Positions 59,326 to 64,000 of a stretch of DNA of 64,000 nucleotides are shown here, in pieces; within the stretch, counting starts at the first letter, position 1; every line of letters starts with the position of its first letter. The position numbers and the translations under genes are program-made. This stretch comes from Azospirillum rugosum. Lineage in GTDB: Bacteria; Pseudomonadota; Alphaproteobacteria; Azospirillales; Azospirillaceae. The DNA is taken from positions 124,001-188,000 of the forward strand of contig NZ_JAGINP010000004.1 of NCBI RefSeq assembly GCF_017876155.1, written 5' to 3'. Below the pieces are notes generated by a model. It searched no databases. It saw only the letters and a list, made by a program, of their open reading frames with translations, and had not been told where the DNA came from.

Positions 59326-62016
59326 ATGGCTACGACCACCACGGGCCAGAACGACGCCAAGATTGTCGTGAACGCCTATGGGCAGTCCGCCGGAGGCATC
59401 TGGCCGCACTTCCGCCTGTTGATCGACGGCGTCGACGCCGGCCAGGCAACCGTCAGCGCGACCAGCCCGTCTGCCTATACCTTCACCGCGCCGGTCTCCG
59501 CCGCCCAGGCCCACAAGCTGCAGATCGTCTATGACAACGACGGCAGCGCCGGTGGCCAGGACCGCAACCTCTTCGTCCGTTCCGTCGTCGTGAACGGCAA
59601 CACGCTGTCCCCGAACCAGGGCACCTACGACAAGGGTGCGATCGACGGCAGGGACATCATCACCGGGCAGGAAGGCCTGTACTGGCCGGGCGCGCTGAAC
59701 TTCGCGACGCCGGCCTCCTACTACCCGGCCAGCACCGCCTCCGCGGCCAAGTCCACCATCACGGTCAATGCGCAAGGGCTCGCCGCGGGCGGGGTGAACG
59801 CGCACTTCAACCTGCTGGTCGACGGCAAGAAGGTCGGCGAGGGCACGGTCGGCACCACCGCCAAGGACTACAGCTTCTCCGTGGACGCCACCCGCGGCAC
59901 CGCGCACAAGGTGCAGGTGCAGTACGACAACGACGCGGTGGTCAACGGCCAGGACCGCTCGCTGATCGTCAACAAGATCACCATCAACGGCACCGCCCAC
60001 AACCCGACCGACAGCCTCGTCACCTACGACAAGGGCGCGCTGGACGGCGTGGACGTGGTCAAGGGCCAGTCCGGCATGTGGTGGAACGGCACCCTCCAGG
60101 TCGCCGCCCCGGCGTCGGAATTCCCGTCGACCACCACCCCGACGGCCCCGACGACCGGCAACACCAGCATCACGGTGAACGCGCAAGGCAACGCCGCGGG
60201 CGGCGTCAACGCGCACTTCAAGCTGCTGGTCGACGGCAAGGCCGTCGGCGAGGGCACGGTCGGCACCACCGCCAAGGACTACACCTTCAAGACCGACGTC
60301 GCCCAGGGCCAGGCGCACAAGATCCAGATCCAGTACGACAACGACGCCGTCGTGAACGGGCAGGACCGCTCCCTGATCGTCAACAAGGTGACGATCAACG
60401 GCCACGCCGTGTCGGCGACCGACAGCAACGTCACCTACGACAAGGGCGCGCTCGACGGGCAGGACGTGGTTAAGGGCCAGTCCGGCCTGTGGTGGAACGG
60501 CACGCTGCAGGTCGCGGCCGACAAGTCCTGGTTCCCCGGCACCAGCAGCGGCGGCGATACCGGCGGCGGCACGGGCGGCAACACCGGCGGCGGCACGGGC
60601 GGCGGCGGCACGGGCGGCGGCAACACGCCGACCGGCCCGGCGATCTACGTGGCGGCCAACGGCAAGGACAGCTGGTCGGGCAAGCTGGCGGCCCCGAACG
60701 CCGACGGCACCGACGGGCCGAAGGCCACGCTGGGCGCCGCCCGCGACGCCATGCGCGCCGACCCGAACATCGACACCACCTACGTCCGCGGCGGCGACTA
60801 CCACGTGAAGGACGTGGTCTGGCTGGATTCCCAGGACAGCGGCGTGAAGTTCCTGGCCTACGGCACGGAAAAGCCGGTGATCCACGGCGACGGCCAGGCC
60901 TCGGTCCTGATCGGGCTGGGCGGCGCCAAGAACGTGACGATCGACGGGCTGACGCTCACCGACACCCGCACGGACGGCCACGCGGTCTACGCCAACAACG
61001 CCTCGGGCCTGACCTTCACCGACAACACGGTGAAGGGCGGCGGCTACGGCATCACGGTGGAGGGCAGCGCCAACAGCCACGTCACCGGCAACACCTTCAT
61101 CAGCACCGGCGCGGAGTCGATCTACGTCAAGGCCGGCTCCAACTTCACCGACGTGTCGGACAACCTGGTCCAGCGCCCCAACGCCGCGAACATCGGCGAC
61201 GCCGGCATCTGGGTCAACGGCAGCTCCGACGTCAAGGTCACCCACAACCAGGTCGAAAACACCCCGGCCAAGGCCATCGCGGTCGGCTCGGTGGAGACGA
61301 CGGGCAGCGACGCGACCTACCGCGTCAGCATCACCGACAACAAGGTGATCAACGCCAACCTGGCGACCAGCGACGGCGGCGGCATCTACCTGATCAACCG
61401 CCAGCAGGACCTGACCGGCAGCGTCGTCGCCCACAACGAGGTCACCGGCACGTCGGTGTCCGGCGGGGGCGACCAGGTCAGCTGGGGCATCTACCTGGAC
61501 GACTGGACCAGCGGCGCCCGGGTCGAGGACAACCTCGTCCACGGCAACATCGGCGGCATCTTCCTGCACGGCGGCTGGAACAACACGGTCACCAACAACA
61601 TCGTGGCCGACAACACCGGCGCCCAGATCGGCCTGCAGCAGAGCGTCGCCTGGGGCGGCTACAAGGGCCACGCGATGACCGGGAACTCCATCACGGAGAA
61701 CATCTTCGACGTCGCCAAGGGCTCGGCCGTCCACATCTACGGTCCGGGCAACGTCGGCACCTTCACCGGCAACATCTACAGCCACATCGACACCTCCAAG
61801 CAACTGTTCGACGTGTGGCCGCAGGTGCTGGCGAGCGGGTCGACCGGCAAGCTGTCGGACTGGCAGGCGGCCGGCTACGACAAGACCGCGGTCGTGCTGG
61901 ATCCGCACTTCACCGATGCCGCGCACGGCAACTACACGCTGGCGTCGGACAGCGCGGCCTACGGCCACGGGTTCGACCACTTGCCGACGGACATCATCGG
62001 CCTGCTGACGACCTGA
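59326..62016 (+). CDS. Triple carbohydrate-binding module and right-handed beta-helix protein
   Basis: An 896-residue protein with no signal peptide (MATTTTGQNDAKIVVNAYGQ). Three tandem modules of about 115-138 residues follow, each with VNA-G-AGG, an H-F-LL-DG strand, YDNDAVVNGQDRSLIVNKIT and a TYDKGALDG end; they look like calcium-dependent xylan-binding CBM60-type modules. Modules 2 and 3 (offset 138 residues) are nearly identical. A Gly/Thr linker (GGGTGGNTGGGTGGGGTGGG) leads to a parallel beta-helix (about 440-860) with repeated turns such as NNASGLTFTDNTVKGGGYGI and HGGWNNTVTNNIVADNT. Polysaccharide binding or lyase/epimerase-like action is inferred. It must leave the cell by a route without a cleaved signal. 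Confidence 0.85.
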   Translation: MATTTTGQNDAKIVVNAYGQSAGGIWPHFRLLIDGVDAGQATVSATSPSAYTFTAPVSAAQAHKLQIVYDNDGSAGGQDRNLFVRSVVVNGNTLSPNQGTYDKGAIDGRDIITGQEGLYWPGALNFATPASYYPASTASAAKSTITVNAQGLAAGGVNAHFNLLVDGKKVGEGTVGTTAKDYSFSVDATRGTAHKVQVQYDNDAVVNGQDRSLIVNKITINGTAHNPTDSLVTYDKGALDGVDVVKGQSGMWWNGTLQVAAPASEFPSTTTPTAPTTGNTSITVNAQGNAAGGVNAHFKLLVDGKAVGEGTVGTTAKDYTFKTDVAQGQAHKIQIQYDNDAVVNGQDRSLIVNKVTINGHAVSATDSNVTYDKGALDGQDVVKGQSGLWWNGTLQVAADKSWFPGTSSGGDTGGGTGGNTGGGTGGGGTGGGNTPTGPAIYVAANGKDSWSGKLAAPNADGTDGPKATLGAARDAMRADPNIDTTYVRGGDYHVKDVVWLDSQDSGVKFLAYGTEKPVIHGDGQASVLIGLGGAKNVTIDGLTLTDTRTDGHAVYANNASGLTFTDNTVKGGGYGITVEGSANSHVTGNTFISTGAESIYVKAGSNFTDVSDNLVQRPNAANIGDAGIWVNGSSDVKVTHNQVENTPAKAIAVGSVETTGSDATYRVSITDNKVINANLATSDGGGIYLINRQQDLTGSVVAHNEVTGTSVSGGGDQVSWGIYLDDWTSGARVEDNLVHGNIGGIFLHGGWNNTVTNNIVADNTGAQIGLQQSVAWGGYKGHAMTGNSITENIFDVAKGSAVHIYGPGNVGTFTGNIYSHIDTSKQLFDVWPQVLASGSTGKLSDWQAAGYDKTAVVLDPHFTDAAHGNYTLASDSAAYGHGFDHLPTDIIGLLTT
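59752..60530 (+). repeat. Two near-identical tandem modules within the beta-helix gene
   Basis: The unit starting at 59752 recurs at 60166 with a 414-base period. Long runs such as GTCGGCGAGGGCACGGTCGG occur in both copies, indicating a recent duplication or gene conversion; the first module (from about 59350) is more diverged. Confidence 0.85.
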
Positions 62017-62033
62017 TCGGGTCGGGGGCGCGG

Positions 62034-62154
62034 TTGCCCCCACCCTCCCGCTTCGCGGGTCCCTCCCTCCCCCGCTTCGCAGGGGAGGGCCAATCTGCGG
62101 CGCCAGCGGCAGTCCCCTCCCCTGCGAAGCGGGGGAGGGTTAGGGAGGGGGCAA
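62034..62154. repeat. Long inverted repeat, copy 5 of the family
   Basis: Left arm TTGCCCCCACCCTCCCGCTT and inner CCCCGCTTCGCAGGGGAGGG, right arm CCCCTCCCCTGCGAAGCGGG and GGTTAGGGAGGGGGCAA. It follows the beta-helix gene and precedes cheW. The left arm also carries a small extra CCCGCTTCGCGGG hairpin. Confidence 0.85.
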
Positions 62155-62282
62155 TAACTTCTTCTCCCCCTCCCAACTTGGGCTGGGCCCTTTGCCTTTC
62201 GTGGTATTTCCAACACAGGTGCGATGCGTCATGTTCTGCGCCGGTTTCGACTCCCCCCGATCGGCAGGAACAGCATCCGCCC

Positions 62283-62810
62283 ATGGTTGCAACGGCATCG
62301 GCGACACGGACCGTGGTCTTTTCCGTTTCCGGCAGGGTCCTCGCCCTGCCGGCGGACGCCGTGCGCCGTGTCCTGCCCCTGCCGCGGCTGGACAGCCCGC
62401 CGGCCGCCCCGCCGGTGGTCGCGGGCCTGTTCCGCCACCGGGACCGGACCGTCCCGGTCCTGCGATTCGACATCCTGCTGGGCTTTGAGCCGGCCCCGGC
62501 CGCGCTCTACGCACCGCTGCTGCTGATCGAGCGGGAGGGGCGGCCGCTCGCCCTGCTGGTGGACCGCGTCTTCGACATCGTGCCGGTGCCGGCCTCCGCG
62601 CTGCTGGAGGCCGACGCCGCGCTGTCCTTCAACGGCTGCGCCGTGGGGGCCTTCCCGTTCGGCGCCGGCAACGCCACGCTGCTCGACCCCGAACGCCTGC
62701 TGACGGAGACGGAGGGCCGGCTGCTCGCCGCCTTCCAGGCCCTGGCGGACGAGCGCGCGGCGCGGTGGCAAGCCACCGACTCCGAAGACGCCGCGGAGCC
62801 GGCACCATGA
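62283..62810 (+). CDS. cheW: CheW-like scaffold protein
   Basis: A 175-residue CheW-domain protein: VFSVSGRVLALPADAVRRVL, then VVAGLFRHRDRTVPVLRFDI and LLLIEREGRPLALLVDRVFD are the two subdomain patterns of CheW. It links chemoreceptors to the histidine kinase CheA. The stop overlaps the start of cheR by four bases (ATGA). The pair begins an operon that continues beyond the window; a CheW followed by a CheR with TPR is seen in Wsp-type and other alternative chemosensory systems, so the pathway may not control flagella. Confidence 0.9.
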   Translation: MVATASATRTVVFSVSGRVLALPADAVRRVLPLPRLDSPPAAPPVVAGLFRHRDRTVPVLRFDILLGFEPAPAALYAPLLLIEREGRPLALLVDRVFDIVPVPASALLEADAALSFNGCAVGAFPFGAGNATLLDPERLLTETEGRLLAAFQALADERAARWQATDSEDAAEPAP

Positions 62811-64000
62811 ACCGCGTCGACGCTGTCCTGCGCGATCCCGTCTTCCCCCGCCTGAAGACGGCCGTGATCGAGACCACCGGGCTCGCCTACTACGCCGACA
62901 AGGACCAGGCGCTGGCGGAGCGCGTCAGCCGCCGGCTGGCCGAGCGGTCGGTGACGGGGCTTGCCGGCTATCTGGCGATCCTGAACAGCGAGGGGCCGGC
63001 CGGTCCGGAATACCAGGCGCTGATCAACGAGCTGACCGTCGGCGAGACCTTCTTCTTCCGCTACGCCGAGCAGTTCGAGGCGCTGTGCGCCGTGGCCATC
63101 CCCGAATGCCTGCGCCGCAACCGCGACAGCCGCATCCTGCGGATCTGGAGCGCGGGCTGCTCCATCGGGCCGGAAGCCTACACGCTGGAAATCCTGCTGA
63201 AGCGCCATTTCGCGGAACAGCTGCGCGACTGGCAGGTCACCATCATCGGCACCGACATCAACGCCACCTTCATCGATGCGGCCCGGCGCGGCGTCTACGG
63301 CAACTGGGCGGTGCGCGGTCTGGCCCCGGCCGTGCTGGAGGAGTGCTTCGACCGCCGCGGCGACCAGCTGGCGGTGAAGCCGAAGTTCCGGGAATGGACG
63401 ACCTTCTCCGTCTTCAACCTGGTCGAAGGGGCGCTGCCCAACTACCCGCGCGGGCTCGGCGCGCTGGACGTCGTGCTGTGCCGCAACGTCATGATCTATT
63501 TCGACGAGGCCACGCGCGGCCGCCTGCTGGAAGGGCTGCACGCGGCGCTCGCCCCGAACGGCTGGCTGGTGGTCGGCCATGCGGAGACCGGGCCGCAGGT
63601 GAACGCCCTGTTCACCCCCGTGCCGGTTCCGGGCGCCACGCTCTACCGCAAGCCCCTGCCCGGCTGCGCTCCGGCGCCCGCGCTGCCCACCCCGGCGGCG
63701 GCGCCGGAACCGCCCGCCGCCGAGCCGGCGCCCCGCCCCGCTGCCCGGGCCGCGAAGCCGCCCGCCGCGCGCCGTGCGACGCCCGCGGACCCTCTGCCCG
63801 CGCCGGTCCCTGCCCCACCCCCTCCGCGGTCGCCGGAGCCGCGTCCCACCGACCTCATGTCGGAAGGGGACCGCGCGGCGGCGCTGGAGGCCTGCCTGGC
63901 CCTGGCGGAGCGCAACCGGCTCGACCCCGCGGTGCATTTCCGGCTGGGCCTGCTGGAGGAGGAGCTGGGGGTCGGCGACCCCGTCGTCGCCTTCAAGAAG
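62807..64000 (+). CDS. cheR: CheR-type chemoreceptor methyltransferase, 3' end missing
   Basis: Reads from ATG 62807, inside the cheW stop, to the window edge (398 codons, no stop). The N-terminal CheR domain starts LRDPVFPRLKTAVIETTGLA; VGETFFFR is the CheR family motif and RIWSAGCSIGPEAYTLEILL binds SAM, followed by IIGTDINATFIDAARRGVYG and DVVLCRNVMIYFDEATRGRL. Residues about 285-345 are a Pro/Ala/Arg linker, and the frame then enters helices that look like the start of a TPR domain (AALEACLALAERNRLDPAVH). It methylates glutamates of chemoreceptors. The TPR part and the end lie outside the window. Confidence 0.93.
   Translation, partial: MNRVDAVLRDPVFPRLKTAVIETTGLAYYADKDQALAERVSRRLAERSVTGLAGYLAILNSEGPAGPEYQALINELTVGETFFFRYAEQFEALCAVAIPECLRRNRDSRILRIWSAGCSIGPEAYTLEILLKRHFAEQLRDWQVTIIGTDINATFIDAARRGVYGNWAVRGLAPAVLEECFDRRGDQLAVKPKFREWTTFSVFNLVEGALPNYPRGLGALDVVLCRNVMIYFDEATRGRLLEGLHAALAPNGWLVVGHAETGPQVNALFTPVPVPGATLYRKPLPGCAPAPALPTPAAAPEPPAAEPAPRPAARAAKPPAARRATPADPLPAPVPAPPPPRSPEPRPTDLMSEGDRAAALEACLALAERNRLDPAVHFRLGLLEEELGVGDPVVAFKK

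Noticed and set aside
59251..62043. A 930-codon open frame antisense to the beta-helix gene
   Set aside because: It mirrors codon positions of the real gene, is rich in Val, Arg, Gly, Asp and Ala with no domain, and has no ribosome-binding site. It is a shadow of GC-rich coding.

Overview
The window is 64 kb of GC-rich (roughly 70% by eye), densely coded DNA from a chromosome or large replicon. Gene content points to an alphaproteobacterium of the Azospirillum / Rhodospirillales type: a hopanoid-tailoring locus (hpnA, M, I, J, K, N, L), the metX-metW pair divergent from a chorismate mutase-aminotransferase pair, a Suv3-type RNA helicase, EcfG-like stress promoters, several chemosensory genes, and tRNAs with encoded CCA ends. 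The genus is inferred from gene content, not proven. No rRNA, CRISPR array, phage, transposase or replication origin was seen.

Layout. 1-5.2 kb: the tip of an unknown gene, an MFS transporter, then three co-directional genes (CelD/FemAB-like acyltransferase, ATP-grasp ligase, metallophosphoesterase) that may form an uncharacterised ligation/modification pathway. 5.2-9.5 kb: a 22-residue hydrophobic peptide, a Pmp3-type stress peptide with an EcfG-like promoter, the Suv3-like helicase and small conserved-looking proteins. 9.5-22 kb: the hopanoid locus. hpnM-hpnA run leftward, hpnI-hpnJ-hpnK rightward, and hpnL, a radical SAM gene, copC, copD and hpnN leftward. HpnI, K and J are the enzymes known elsewhere to build the cyclitol ether head group of bacteriohopanetetrol, and HpnN exports hopanoids to the outer membrane. 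The embedded copper genes and the radical SAM gene have no explained role there. 22-28 kb: an EF-hand protein, MarR regulator, Gly/His/Trp-rich exported protein, L,D-transpeptidase and D,D-carboxypeptidase.

28-35 kb: a binding protein and fused double permease without an adjacent ATPase, a pre-peptidase-like beta-sandwich protein, a DMT exporter and an SbmA/YddA-type ABC exporter. 34.8-39.6 kb: aromatic (chorismate mutase, HisC-type aminotransferase) and methionine (metX, metW) biosynthesis, then a periplasmic PRC-barrel protein. 39.7-46.4 kb: hydrolase, methyltransferase, glyoxalase II, glutathione transferase, cupin, adenine deaminase, LprI-like protein and a lipoprotein. 46.6-52.1 kb: a chemoreceptor with an FNR-like box upstream, small proteins including SlyX, and a membrane diguanylate cyclase with intact active and inhibitory sites. 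52.4-55.5 kb: a secreted WD40-caspase (metacaspase-like) protein with an AT-richer central part, translationally overlapped by a small exported protein. 55.6-56.1 kb: a five-tRNA operon (Thr-Ala-Asp-Val-Gln). 56.3-64 kb: a BDH2-like dehydrogenase, a TPR-methyltransferase, a 17-kDa surface antigen lipoprotein, a triple carbohydrate-binding-module/beta-helix protein, and the start of a chemosensory operon (cheW, cheR cut by the window end).

Long GC-rich inverted repeats of one family sit between genes at five places (about 5.7, 14.9, 34.7, 43.1 and 62.1 kb). Two other kinds of dispersed palindrome lie at 39.6 and 58.5 kb. Most large open frames antisense to these genes are coding shadows produced by the high GC content.
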